Source of the DNA: Epilithonimonas hispanica
GTDB lineage: Bacteria > Bacteroidota > Bacteroidia > Flavobacteriales > Weeksellaceae
Length of the DNA: 64,000 bases
Reading direction: 5' to 3'
NCBI RefSeq assembly: GCF_003385395.1
Contig: NZ_QNUG01000013.1
Span: forward strand, 1 to 64,000
The stretch's first letter is position 1; every line of letters starts with the position of its first letter. Both the position numbers and the translations under genes were made by a program. The notes beneath the pieces were generated by a model that saw only the letters and a program-made list of their open reading frames with translations, was not told the DNA's origin and searched no databases. This document shows positions 23,622-31,998 of the stretch, piece after piece.

Positions 23622-26066
23622 TTATTGAGCTGTAACTCTTACTAAATCTGCAAAAACTCCAGCGGCTGTAACTTCTGCACCTGCGCCCGGACCTTTTACA
23701 ACTAACGGCGTATTTTTGTATCTTGATGTTGTGAACGAAATGATATTATCACTTCCTGACAATCCGAAAAACGGATGATTAGCATCTACAATCTGAACTT
23801 CTATGTTGATTTTTCCATCTTCAAGAACACCAATTAATCTCAATTTTCTTCCGGAATTTTCTGCTTCATTTTTGAATGATGAAAAGTAAGGTTCGTGTTT
23901 TTCCAGCTCTTCGTAGAAGGCAGGAATTGATTCTGCTTTGAGACAAGCTTCCGGAAGGAAATCTTTGATATTAACATTTGACATTTCCAACGGCAATCCG
24001 ATTTCTCTTCCAAGAATCAGCATTTTTCGAGAGAAATCCATTCCGTTCAAATCATCTCTCGGGTCTGGTTCTGTATAACCTAATTCCTGAGCAGTTCTTA
24101 CAACTTCTGCAAAAGTATTATCGCCAACATAATTATTGAAAATGTAAGAAATTGTTCCCGATAAAATTGCTTCGATTTTCAGAATTTCGTCACCGGAAAT
24201 CCAAAGGTCATTTAAGGTTTTGATAATTGGAAGACCAGCTCCAACGTTAGTCTCATATAAGAAACTCACATTGTTCTTTTTTGCCAATCTTTTGAACTTA
24301 CTGTATTGTTCGTAAGACGAAGAATTTCCTTTTTTGTTACAAGTTACAATTGAGATATTATTATTGAATAACAATGAATATTCTGCAACAGCATCTTCGC
24401 TGGAAGTATTGTCTACAAAAACCAAATTAGGTAAATTTTTACTTGAAATAGAATTTATAAATTCTTTCAAATCTGATTTTTGTAAATTAGTATTAAAGTT
24501 ATTATTTAAATCAAAATCAGATTCAGGATTATCGAAAATTTTCATTTCCCGACTGTTAGTAATTCCTACAACATTGATTTTAATCTGATGATTTTCTTCG
24601 AGATTTCTCTGTTCTCTTTCCAATTGTCGGAACAATTCTTTCCCGATATTTCCTGTTCCCGCAAACATCACATTAAAGGTTTTTACAGGTGAAAGCAACA
24701 GCGAATCGTGAACAACATTAAGAGCTTTTGAAAGTTCATTTCTTTCAATCACGGCAGAAATATTGAGCTCAGATGAACCTTGTGCAATCGCAATGATGTT
24801 GATTCCGTTTTTGCCCAATGCACTGAAAAATTTACCGCTGATTCCTCTCGTTTTTTTCATATTTTCGCCAACGACAGAAAGAATACTTAACTCATTATCG
24901 AACTGCGGTTCATCAATTTTATTGGCATTAATTTCAAAATCAAATTCTTCATAAATTGCTGTTTTGGCTTTTTTCTCATCATCAAAAGAAACCACAAACG
25001 AAATACTGTGTTCAGAACTTGCCTGCGTAATGAGGATTACATTGACTTCATATTTCGCCAAAGCATTGAACAATCTTCCACTGAAACCTTTCATCCCAAT
25101 CATCCCATTTCCAGTAATATTAATGAGGCAGGTTTTCTCGATAGAAACAATTCCTTTGATAAGACCTTTTGAAATTTCAGATTTCTGATGAATCAAAGTT
25201 CCTTGACTTTCCGGCTTAAAAGTATTTTTAATGTAAATCGGAATTTGGCTTTCAATAGCAGGAATCATTGTTGGAGGATAAATCACTTTTGCACCGAAAT
25301 ACGACATTTCCATTGCTTCCTGGTAACTCAATTCAGATTGAGAAAATGCATTTTTAACCAATCTTGGATCAGCCGTTAAGAAACCGTCAACATCTGTCCA
25401 AATCTGTATTTCGTCAGCTTTTAAACCTGAACCTAAAATTGCGGCGGTGTAATCAGAACCTCCTCTTCCCAAAGTGGTGGTATCATCATTTTTATCTTTT
25501 GCGATAAAACCCGTAACAACATAAACTTGATTTTCCAGTTTCCAGTTTTTAAGGTTTTCATTGGTTTTTTTAGAATCGACATTCGCATTTCCGAAATGAG
25601 AATCTGTTGCAATCAATTCTCTTGAATCTTGGAAAACTGCAGGGAAATTTTCTGATTGAAGAAAAGCTGAGACAATCTTGCTAGACATCTGTTCTCCGTA
25701 AGAAAGCAGTCTATCCTTGATTCTGTCTGATAATTCACCCAGATTTTTAACACTGAATAAAACATCTTCGACCTCATTGAAACTCACTTTCACCATCATC
25801 AATAATGGATTTTGAGCCGTCCTTGGCAACAATTCTGAAATAATCTGATAATGTTTTTCTTCTGCAGATTTCAAGATTTCAGAAAAATCGTTCTGTTTCA
25901 AAGCTTCTTGCGATGCCGATAAAAGTGCATTCGTGATTCCTGATAAAGCGGAACAAACAACGATTAAAGGTTTGTCTTTATTAAATTCTTTTTCAATGAT
26001 TGATTTTACATTTCTCAATGCTTCTACACTTCCAACCGAAGTTCCCCCAAATTTTAAAATTTTCAT
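23622..26066 (-). CDS. thrA: Bifunctional aspartokinase / homoserine dehydrogenase
   Basis: 814 residues. The aspartokinase half begins KFGGTSVGSVEAL and includes GRGGSDYTAAILG. Two ACT-type regulatory repeats follow (about 310-460; GMIGMKGFSGRLFNALA and VGENMKKTRGISGKFFSALG). The homoserine dehydrogenase half starts near 466 with the NAD(P)-binding FAGTGNIGKELFRQL and includes the catalytic region around LSGTISYIFNNY and DPRDDLNGMDFSRK. It performs the first and third steps of the threonine branch and is normally inhibited by threonine. It is the first structural gene behind the attenuator at 26148-26273. Confidence 0.96.
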   Translation of the reverse strand: MKILKFGGTSVGSVEALRNVKSIIEKEFNKDKPLIVVCSALSGITNALLSASQEALKQNDFSEILKSAEEKHYQIISELLPRTAQNPLLMMVKVSFNEVEDVLFSVKNLGELSDRIKDRLLSYGEQMSSKIVSAFLQSENFPAVFQDSRELIATDSHFGNANVDSKKTNENLKNWKLENQVYVVTGFIAKDKNDDTTTLGRGGSDYTAAILGSGLKADEIQIWTDVDGFLTADPRLVKNAFSQSELSYQEAMEMSYFGAKVIYPPTMIPAIESQIPIYIKNTFKPESQGTLIHQKSEISKGLIKGIVSIEKTCLINITGNGMIGMKGFSGRLFNALAKYEVNVILITQASSEHSISFVVSFDDEKKAKTAIYEEFDFEINANKIDEPQFDNELSILSVVGENMKKTRGISGKFFSALGKNGINIIAIAQGSSELNISAVIERNELSKALNVVHDSLLLSPVKTFNVMFAGTGNIGKELFRQLEREQRNLEENHQIKINVVGITNSREMKIFDNPESDFDLNNNFNTNLQKSDLKEFINSISSKNLPNLVFVDNTSSEDAVAEYSLLFNNNISIVTCNKKGNSSSYEQYSKFKRLAKKNNVSFLYETNVGAGLPIIKTLNDLWISGDEILKIEAILSGTISYIFNNYVGDNTFAEVVRTAQELGYTEPDPRDDLNGMDFSRKMLILGREIGLPLEMSNVNIKDFLPEACLKAESIPAFYEELEKHEPYFSSFKNEAENSGRKLRLIGVLEDGKINIEVQIVDANHPFFGLSGSDNIISFTTSRYKNTPLVVKGPGAGAEVTAAGVFADLVRVTAQ

Positions 26067-26093
26067 TATTTGATATTCTTATTTTTTTAAACA

Positions 26094-26116
26094 CTTCGAC
26101 TCCGCTCAGTGTGACA
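26094..26116. repeat. Variant CTTCGACTCCGCTCAG repeat in the thrA 5' leader
   Basis: The 23-bp sequence CTTCGACTCCGCTCAG followed by TGTGACA resembles the CTTCGACAAGCTCAG units elsewhere in the window. It lies between the attenuator and the thrA start. Confidence 0.6.
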
Positions 26117-26147
26117 ATTCTAAATAATATTAGATTTACTCAAAACA

Positions 26148-26177
26148 AAAAGCCTTTCTGAATTCAGAAAGGCTTTT
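26148..26177 (-). terminator. Attenuator terminator of the thrABC operon
   Basis: AAAAGCCTTTCTGAA is followed directly by its perfect complement, a 15-bp arm palindrome. On the minus strand a TTTTTGTTTTG tract follows. It is located after the Thr-rich leader peptide and before thrA. In the RNA its 5' arm contains CCUUUCUG, which can instead pair with CAGAAAGG inside the last leader codons (26213-26220), giving an antiterminator. Confidence 0.88.
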
Positions 26178-26201
26178 GTTAATTATCTATTTTTCACAAT
26201 A

Positions 26202-26273
26202 TCACAAACACACCTTTCTGCAGCTACGAATTGTAGTTGTTGTAGAAATCGTTGTTGTGGTTGTAAAATTCAT
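26202..26273 (-). CDS. thrL: thr operon leader peptide (Thr/Ile-rich)
   Basis: A 23-codon ORF starting ATG-AAT-TTT. Residues 4-8 and 11-14 are all threonine and residues 9 and 15 are isoleucine, followed by RSCRKVCL and TGA. Nine threonines in 23 codons, placed just before an intrinsic terminator and thrA, is the composition of a thr attenuator leader such as enterobacterial thrL. The codons for Cys18-Val21 contain CAGAAAGG, the antiterminator strand. A ribosome reaching the stop codon would mask it and allow termination; a ribosome stalled at Thr codons would free it. It is too short for ordinary gene finders. Confidence 0.88.
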   Translation of the reverse strand: MNFTTTTTISTTTTIRSCRKVCL

Positions 26274-26294
26274 TATCGTTTTGTAAATCTGTTA

Positions 26295-26325
26295 CGAAAA
26301 TATGAAAACATTTCTCATCTGCAAA
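26295..26325 (-). promoter_or_regulatory. Promoter of the thr leader and operon
   Basis: On the minus strand TTTG (26322-26325) is followed 19 nt later by TATTTTCG (26295-26302), a near match to TAnnTTTG. The predicted start is about 15 nt before the leader ATG. The rest of the gap up to the PadR promoter (26326-26493) is AT-rich, and I see no other feature in it. Confidence 0.6.
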
Positions 26326-26469
26326 TTTTAAAAGCAATTTTTTAAAATTAATTCAACAAATCATCAAAATTTCTGAATTTGAAAATTTCAACGAAATTAT
26401 CATTTAAAATTTTTAATACTGAAAATCAATTACTTAAATACTATATTTAAAAATATTTACTACTTTGTA

Positions 26470-26501
26470 TTGCATAATACCATTCTATTTATATATCTTT
26501 G
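26470..26501 (+). promoter_or_regulatory. Promoter of the PadR-PspC operon
   Basis: TTG at 26470-26472 and TATCTTTG at 26494-26501 (21 nt between) give a Bacteroidetes-type promoter about 100 bp before the padR start. The long leader between them holds no obvious hairpin. Confidence 0.6.
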
Positions 26502-26603
26502 CAATGTAAAGTTAGAGAAGCGAGTTCGAAGCTGACTTAAAAAACTCAAGAAAGCAAGAACATTAAACTTTATAATTATTTGAATTTTAACCAAACAATT
26601 AAT

Positions 26604-26945
26604 ATGAATACCGAGAACACAAAAGCGCAAATGCGTAAAGGAATTCTGGAATTCTGTATTTTGAGTCTTATCCAACAACGCGAAATGTATGTTTCCGACC
26701 TGATAGAATCTCTCAAAAAAGGAAAACTGGATGTAGTGGAAGGAACTCTTTATCCTCTCCTTACAAGATTGAAAAACGGCGAATTTCTCGCTTACAGATG
26801 GGAAGAATCTACAAGCGGACCGCCAAGAAAGTATTATCAGATTACTGAAAAAGGAAGCCTCTTCCTAGCAGAATTACAAAGCACTTGGCAGGAATTGACA
26901 GATTCCGTCAACCAAATCACATCAAACTCTCACTCTCAAAACTAA
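26604..26945 (+). CDS. PadR-family transcriptional regulator
   Basis: 113 residues from the ATG at 26604 (an in-frame TTG lies at 26580). The winged-helix pattern is clear: GILEFCILSLIQQREMYVSDLIESL, then VVEGTLYPLLTRLKNGEFLAYRWEESTSGPPRKYYQITEKG-type segment with the conserved TLYP and GPPRKYY motifs, here split as EGTLYPLLTRL and GPPRKYYQITEKG. PadR proteins of this size usually repress their own operon and the adjacent membrane gene. It ends 4 bp before the PspC gene. Confidence 0.93.
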   Translation: MNTENTKAQMRKGILEFCILSLIQQREMYVSDLIESLKKGKLDVVEGTLYPLLTRLKNGEFLAYRWEESTSGPPRKYYQITEKGSLFLAELQSTWQELTDSVNQITSNSHSQN

Positions 26946-26949
26946 TATT

Positions 26950-28650
26950 ATGAACAAGACATTATCTATAGCACTCGCAGGGTTCTCTTTTATGATAGAT
27001 GAACACGCTTACATCAAGCTTAGCGATTATCTGAATGCCTTGAGAAATTCTCTAGACGCTCAGGAAGCAGACGAAGTAATGCACGATATTGAAATCCGAA
27101 TGGTCGAGATTTTCAAAGAAACACTTGGAAAAAGAGAAGTGGTGAATGATTCTGACGTTGAGAAAGTGATTGCTCAGATCGGAACACCTGAACAAATTGA
27201 CGAACAGGAAGAAGCTTATTTTTCTGAAGGGAAACAAAAACAATCCAAAAGCAGAAGTACGTTTTACAGCAATTCTCAAAAACAGCTGTTTCGTGATCCG
27301 GAAAATGCAAAACTGGGAGGCGTTTGCGCAGGCTTAGCATCTTATTTTGGATTGGATATAACGTTGATGAGACTGATTTGGATCGCTATCTTTATTATAG
27401 GATTTCCATTAGCACCATTATTTTTGTTTGTTGGATTACTTTATGTGATACTTTGGGTAATTCTTCCCCAAGCACAAACTGCATCTGATTTTTTGAAAAT
27501 GAAAGGGAAGCCAATGAATTTTGATAACCTAAAGGAAGAATCAGGGAAAATAGTTCAGTTTGCTAATGAATCTACCGAAAAAGTAGGACAAGCGTTCCAA
27601 TCCCAGAAAGGAAATATTGACAATGTTGGAAATGTCGTTGTAACTATTATCAGAGTATTTTTAGGAATTATCTTTGGTTTGTTGGGCTTATCTTTTTTAA
27701 TTGGTTCTTTTGCATTTGTTGGAATTAGTTTTGGTTCCGATGCAGTGAATGTTCCCGAAGGAATTGCTTTTTTCTTAGGAAATGACATGCCAAACTTTTG
27801 GCTTACCACGATCTTGGTTTTATCGTTCCTGATTCCTGCAATTATATTTACTTTGATCTCTATCAAATTATTTGCACCGAAATCTAAATTAAAATATACA
27901 GGATATATCATTGGGGCACTAATATTCCTTTGGTTCGGACTACTGTTCATCGGTGGATTCACAGCTACAAGAATGTTTACAAAATACTCAGGTGAGAACA
28001 ATGAAACTCAGAATGTAAGCATTAATACAGAATCTGACAGCATCTTATTGGATGTCAAAAAAGTGAATATTCCTGCAGACTTCAAATCTTATTTTGGCGA
28101 TTATTTCTCAGACGGAAAAGTCATTTACAAGGAAGATTATCCCTACGTAAAAGTAAAACGTCAGGATATTACAAAGCCATATTTGATCATCAAAAAAGAA
28201 GCAGAAGGATATAATCAGCCAATACAACTGACTGTTCCTGTTGAAATAATCGGTAATAAAATTCTTGTCCCAAATTATTTCAAATATTCTTACAATGAAA
28301 GAATGAGACATTATAACGCAAATTATGAATTGGTTGTTCCAAGACATTTCAAAGTAATAGATGTTTCTGACAAAATTAATTTGGATGACGACAATGATGA
28401 CGACGACGATAATGATGACAACAGCGGAATCACAGTTGAGAAAAACAAAATCAATATCAACGGAACTACGATCGAGTACAATTCTGACGAGAATGACAGC
28501 GTAAAAATCAATGGGAAATATTACTCCAAAGATTCTGCAGATGTAGTTTTGGAAAGAATGAAATTGGATGACCAAGTTAAGAAAAGCATCAAAGACTTGA
28601 ACATCAATATAAAGGATGGAAAGAAAGAAATTTCTATCAAAACTAAATAA
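26950..28650 (+). CDS. PspC-domain membrane protein
   Basis: 566 residues. The N-terminal 100 residues resemble a HAAS-type helical signalling region (SDYLNALRNSLDAQEADEVM). A PspC domain follows at about 115-175 (LFRDPENAKLGGVCAGLASY and a membrane helix pair). Three further membrane helices cover about 225-345. A C-terminal soluble part contains an acidic run of Asp/Asn near residue 478. PspC-type proteins sense envelope stress. Co-transcription with PadR, 4 bp apart, is typical of Bacteroidetes and suggests PadR controls its level. Confidence 0.88.
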   Translation: MNKTLSIALAGFSFMIDEHAYIKLSDYLNALRNSLDAQEADEVMHDIEIRMVEIFKETLGKREVVNDSDVEKVIAQIGTPEQIDEQEEAYFSEGKQKQSKSRSTFYSNSQKQLFRDPENAKLGGVCAGLASYFGLDITLMRLIWIAIFIIGFPLAPLFLFVGLLYVILWVILPQAQTASDFLKMKGKPMNFDNLKEESGKIVQFANESTEKVGQAFQSQKGNIDNVGNVVVTIIRVFLGIIFGLLGLSFLIGSFAFVGISFGSDAVNVPEGIAFFLGNDMPNFWLTTILVLSFLIPAIIFTLISIKLFAPKSKLKYTGYIIGALIFLWFGLLFIGGFTATRMFTKYSGENNETQNVSINTESDSILLDVKKVNIPADFKSYFGDYFSDGKVIYKEDYPYVKVKRQDITKPYLIIKKEAEGYNQPIQLTVPVEIIGNKILVPNYFKYSYNERMRHYNANYELVVPRHFKVIDVSDKINLDDDNDDDDDNDDNSGITVEKNKININGTTIEYNSDENDSVKINGKYYSKDSADVVLERMKLDDQVKKSIKDLNINIKDGKKEISIKTK

Positions 28651-28668
28651 ATTGAGAGTGGATTAGTT

Positions 28669-28704
28669 GAAAAGCGGGCAAAAGTATTAGGACTTCCGCT
28701 TTTC
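28669..28704 (+). terminator. Possible terminator after the PspC gene
   Basis: GAAAAGCGG and CCGCTTTTC form a 9-bp stem with an 18-nt loop. The T run after it is short, so termination may be weak. Confidence 0.45.
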
Positions 28705-28742
28705 TCCTAGTTCTCTTTAACCATCGAATCCCAAAATTTAAT

Positions 28743-29573
28743 ATGAAAATTTATACTATATTACTTTTGATATTCTTCACCACTCTATCAAAAGGACAAA
28801 CGCATCGTTTTGTTTACGAATACAAATTCAAGCCGGATTCTACTGCCAGCAATTATAAAACTGTAAATATGGCTCTGGACATTAATCCTAAAGATGTGAA
28901 ATTTTATAATTACCTCAACATCAAAAATGATTCTATCAATCGAAATGGTGGACGCAGCTACAGCTGGAACGGGACTCCTGCTTTGAAAAGAAATAGAAAC
29001 TCTTTTGAGAACACCAATTACGAATACACAGGAAGTTACTTTTCCTACAAATCTATTGATAAAATGGATTGGAAACTAGACAATGAAACCAAAACGTCTG
29101 GACAATATACACTTCAAAAAGCAACAACAGATTTTGGAGGCAGACATTGGATCGCTTGGTTTTGTAAAGACATCAACATATCCGAAGGACCTTATAAATT
29201 CCAAGGATTACCAGGATTGATTTTTGAGTTGAATGATGACAAAGACAACTTCATCTTCAAATTATCAAAAAGTGAAAAACTTGAAAAAACTTATGACACG
29301 TCTTATTTTTTAGAATCTTTCTCTGGCAAAAATGCTTTGGAACTGAGCAAAGCCAATACTCACAAGCAAATGATTCAATTCTATAATGATCCAATGAAAG
29401 ATATGAGAGAAAAATTTGATTCAGCAGATCCTGGAACCATAAGTGTTGGCGGAAAAATAATTACAAGCAAAGAACAGTTCAAAGAAGCGGAAAGAGTTAT
29501 TCAAAATTTCATTAAAAAAAACTACAATCCTCTAGATTTGAGCAACGCTGTCATTTACCCGACAATCAATTGA
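28743..29573 (+). CDS. GLPGLI-family protein
   Basis: 276 residues. A signal peptide (about 1-19, ending SKGQ) precedes a domain opening with HRFVYEYKFKPDS. The family signature is visible at about 158-164 as FQGLPGLIFEL, after a WIAWFCKDINISEGPYKF block. GLPGLI proteins are numerous in Flavobacteriia and are probably exported; their function is not known. It has no evident partner genes here. Confidence 0.9.
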   Translation: MKIYTILLLIFFTTLSKGQTHRFVYEYKFKPDSTASNYKTVNMALDINPKDVKFYNYLNIKNDSINRNGGRSYSWNGTPALKRNRNSFENTNYEYTGSYFSYKSIDKMDWKLDNETKTSGQYTLQKATTDFGGRHWIAWFCKDINISEGPYKFQGLPGLIFELNDDKDNFIFKLSKSEKLEKTYDTSYFLESFSGKNALELSKANTHKQMIQFYNDPMKDMREKFDSADPGTISVGGKIITSKEQFKEAERVIQNFIKKNYNPLDLSNAVIYPTIN

Positions 29574-29624
29574 TAATTTAATAAAATTTTAACGTTTTAA
29601 CTACACAATAAACAAAATTATTAT

Positions 29625-29632
29625 TAAATTTG
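29625..29632 (+). promoter_or_regulatory. Promoter -7 element of a 20-residue peptide gene
   Basis: TAAATTTG is an exact TAnnTTTG match, 38 bp before the ATG at 29671, which leaves an untranslated leader of about 30 nt. Confidence 0.5.
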
Positions 29633-29670
29633 CTAAAGAAACAAACTTCTAATCACAAAAAACCACAAAA

Positions 29671-29733
29671 ATGATTCAACTAGTATTGGAAATCGCAATC
29701 AAGATTGTAGATTTCATCAGCAACTTGTTTTGA
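29671..29733 (+). CDS. Putative 20-residue amphipathic peptide
   Basis: ATG to TGA encodes 20 residues: MIQLVLEIAI then KIVDFISNLF. The polar residues Gln3, Glu7, Lys11, Asp14 and Asn18 recur every three to four positions, and every other position except Ala9 and Ser17 is large and hydrophobic. This predicts a helix with one narrow polar stripe, like small membrane-active or type I toxin peptides. It has a good -7 promoter element and sits in an otherwise empty 220-bp gap. Being so short, it could be chance; conservation in relatives would settle it. Confidence 0.5.
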   Translation: MIQLVLEIAIKIVDFISNLF

Positions 29734-29779
29734 TACGTTAAAGAATACTTAGATATTTCTTAAGAATAAACATATTTTG

Positions 29780-29787
29780 TAAATTTG
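29780..29787 (+). promoter_or_regulatory. Promoter -7 element of the acyltransferase gene
   Basis: TAAATTTG lies 33 bp before the ATG at 29821. It is only 6 bp before an alternative ATG at 29794, which argues for the later start. Confidence 0.5.
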
Positions 29788-29820
29788 TAAAGTATGACCG
29801 TTATGGTTATACTTTTTTTT

Positions 29821-30393
29821 ATGAAAAAACTCTTTGCGAAAGCCATTCTAAAAATCATCGGTTGGAAAGTTGTTCTTCAAGGCGATGTCAATAATCTTGA
29901 CAGATGTATCTTGGTTGTTGCTCCACATACCGACAATAGTGAGTATATCTTAGGTAATCTCGCCTATTGGTCCCTTGGAAAAAAACTAAAAATTATCATT
30001 AAGGACGCTCACACAAAAGCTTGGTATGGAGCAATTGTAAAGGGAATTGGTGGAATTGGAATAGATCGTTCTCAGAAAAATGATCTTGTTAATTTTGTTG
30101 CTAACGAATTTAAAAAAAATGACTTCAGTCTTGTAATTACTCCAGAAGGAACAAGAAGTTGGGTTCCAAAATGGAGAAAAGGATTTTACAATATGGCTTT
30201 GACTGCAAAAGTCCCAATTGTTCTAGCTGGTGGTGATTATAAAAGAAAGACGATTAATTTGGGTTACAAGATTCCTTACGAAAAATTGGAAACTCATACT
30301 TTTGAGGAAATAATGCAGGAGATTCAGGATTTTTATATCCAATACGACATTACTCCTAAGCATCCAAAAAACTGGAATCCTCAGATATATTAA
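29821..30393 (+). CDS. 1-acyl-glycerol-3-phosphate acyltransferase-like protein
   Basis: 190 residues from the ATG at 29821; an earlier ATG at 29794 would add nine hydrophobic residues but lies almost on the expected transcription start. It shows the LPLAT fold: VVAPHTDNSEYILG as block I, GIGGIGIDRS as block II and ITPEGTRSW as block III (Glu109-Arg112). The usual catalytic HX4D appears here as His36-x4-Glu41. Such short soluble-looking members of the family are common in Bacteroidetes and probably acylate lysophospholipid or a related lipid. The exact substrate is unknown. Confidence 0.85.
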   Translation: MKKLFAKAILKIIGWKVVLQGDVNNLDRCILVVAPHTDNSEYILGNLAYWSLGKKLKIIIKDAHTKAWYGAIVKGIGGIGIDRSQKNDLVNFVANEFKKNDFSLVITPEGTRSWVPKWRKGFYNMALTAKVPIVLAGGDYKRKTINLGYKIPYEKLETHTFEEIMQEIQDFYIQYDITPKHPKNWNPQIY

Positions 30394-30473
30394 TTAAAAA
30401 TTCAAGATTTGGAGTTTAAAGCAAAAACTAAGAATCCAAACTTGAAACACTCAACTTTAAACTTCCAACAAGA

Positions 30474-30905
30474 ATGGACGACGCAAAAAAAATAGAAATC
30501 CTTGAGCATCTCAATAATGCAAGCAAAAATACATTAGGAGAAACTCTGACAATCACTTATACCGATGTTTCTGATGAGCATCTCTCAGCAACAATGCCTG
30601 TCAACTCCAGAGTTCATCAACCTTATGGGATTATGCATGGTGGCGCAAGTTGTGTTTTGGCTGAGACTTTAGGTTCTTGTCTTTCTCTTATCAACTTGGA
30701 CACTTCAAAATTTGTTCCTGTTGGGACTAATATCAATAGTAATCACTTGAAAGCGATAAGAGAAGGTATTGTTACAGGAACAGCAAAGTTTATACGAAAA
30801 GGTAACACAATGCACGTCTCGCAAATCGAAATTCGTGATGAGAAAGGTCACCTCATCAATCACACAACTATGACGAATAACATTGTTCCTGTCGGGAAAG
30901 TTTAA
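30474..30905 (+). CDS. Hotdog-fold thioesterase (PaaI/MenI-like)
   Basis: 143 residues. The hotdog signature is complete: MHGGASCVLAETLGSCLSL with the catalytic Glu, and VPVGTNINSNHLKAIREGIVTG. The size matches PaaI/YbgC-type acyl-CoA thioesterases. It is followed after 11 bp by an isochorismate synthase gene, which suggests it is the 1,4-dihydroxy-2-naphthoyl-CoA hydrolase (MenI) of menaquinone synthesis. That specific role is inferred from context. Confidence 0.87.
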   Translation: MDDAKKIEILEHLNNASKNTLGETLTITYTDVSDEHLSATMPVNSRVHQPYGIMHGGASCVLAETLGSCLSLINLDTSKFVPVGTNINSNHLKAIREGIVTGTAKFIRKGNTMHVSQIEIRDEKGHLINHTTMTNNIVPVGKV

Positions 30906-30916
30906 TATTTTTGTTA

Positions 30917-31894
30917 ATGCTCATTTTCAAATTACCCGATTCCGATATTTTCTACACTTTAGAAAAATCTCAGGAAAAAAATGTTTCTTTTGTAAGTTTT
31001 GACAACAAAACTGTTTTGGATTTTAAAGGTTCAATCCAAGAAATATCCAGAGAGAATATAGAAGGTCAAAACATTTCTCCTAAAAGCAAAAGTCCTCTTA
31101 TAGAAATAGGAAAAGAGACTCCAGAATCTTATGCCCTGAAAATAGCTCAAGCGAAAGACTTTATAGAACAGAATGAACTAAAAAAACTAGTTCTTTCCAG
31201 GAGAAAACTTTTGATGTATCTGGATATTGATTCTGAAAAAAAAATATCGCTAACAAAGAGTTTTCTAAAGTTTTGTGAAAGTTACCCTAATGCTTTTTGT
31301 TATTTGTTCGAAAAAAAAGGAGAAATCTGGATGGGCGGTTTTTCGGAAGTTCTGGGAAAATTTGACAAAAAGAATAATTCTTTTGAAACAATGAGCGTTG
31401 CAGGAACCGTTCCTGTGGAAGAAAGCTGGACTGATAAAGAGATAGAAGAGCAAAAAGCAGTGACTGACTATATACAATCTATACTGAAAAAGTTCTCTTC
31501 GAATCTAAAAACATCTACAACCAAAGACTTAATATCTGGAAATATAAAACATCTAAAAACTGATTTCTCAGCAGAGATAAGTCCAGAAAGTCTTGATAAA
31601 ATCATCTCAGAGCTTCATCCCACACCAGCTGTTTGTGGCTTCCCAAAAGAACTCTGTGCTCAAGGTATAAAAAGTATAGAACATTTTAATCGTGAGTTTT
31701 ACGCAGGTTATATCAAAGTTGAAACAGCAGATTTTATATATTACTTTGTGAATCTAAGATGCGCTAGCTTTTTCAAAAATTATGCTTTCTTATTTGTTGG
31801 TGGTGGCATTACATTGAAAAGCGATGCGGAAAAAGAGTGGCAGGAAACAGAATTAAAATCTTTAGCAATACAAAATAATCTAATATTTGAATAA
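30917..31894 (+). CDS. menF: Isochorismate synthase (chorismate-binding enzyme)
   Basis: 326 residues from the ATG at 30917 (a TTG two codons earlier is also in frame). The C-terminal chorismate-binding domain has the motifs KLVLSRRKLL, FCYLFEKKGEIWMGGFSEVLG, SVAGTVP, a HLKTDFSAEI stretch, and LHPTPAVCGFP with AGYIKVETADF. The length is short, as in MenF/DhbC of Bacteroidetes, which lack part of the N-terminal domain. It turns chorismate into isochorismate, the entry to menaquinone. EntC-like use for siderophores is possible, but the adjacent thioesterase favours menaquinone. Confidence 0.87.
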   Translation: MLIFKLPDSDIFYTLEKSQEKNVSFVSFDNKTVLDFKGSIQEISRENIEGQNISPKSKSPLIEIGKETPESYALKIAQAKDFIEQNELKKLVLSRRKLLMYLDIDSEKKISLTKSFLKFCESYPNAFCYLFEKKGEIWMGGFSEVLGKFDKKNNSFETMSVAGTVPVEESWTDKEIEEQKAVTDYIQSILKKFSSNLKTSTTKDLISGNIKHLKTDFSAEISPESLDKIISELHPTPAVCGFPKELCAQGIKSIEHFNREFYAGYIKVETADFIYYFVNLRCASFFKNYAFLFVGGGITLKSDAEKEWQETELKSLAIQNNLIFE

Positions 31895-31998
31895 TCAACA
31901 CCAAAAAAAATCATTAATTACAATAAAACACTCCAACCAATAAAATTAATATCAATATATTAATTTTAATTGATTAATTTTACAAAAAACTGAGACGT

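Noticed and set aside
28381-28430. Repetitive GATGAC tract in the PspC gene as a microsatellite or CRISPR-like repeat
   Set aside because: It encodes an acidic Asp/Asn run in frame and has no regular spacer structure.
28108-28575. 155-residue minus-strand frame opposite the PspC gene
   Set aside because: The run of Val/Ile comes from the antisense of the Asp/Asn-rich tract; no independent support.
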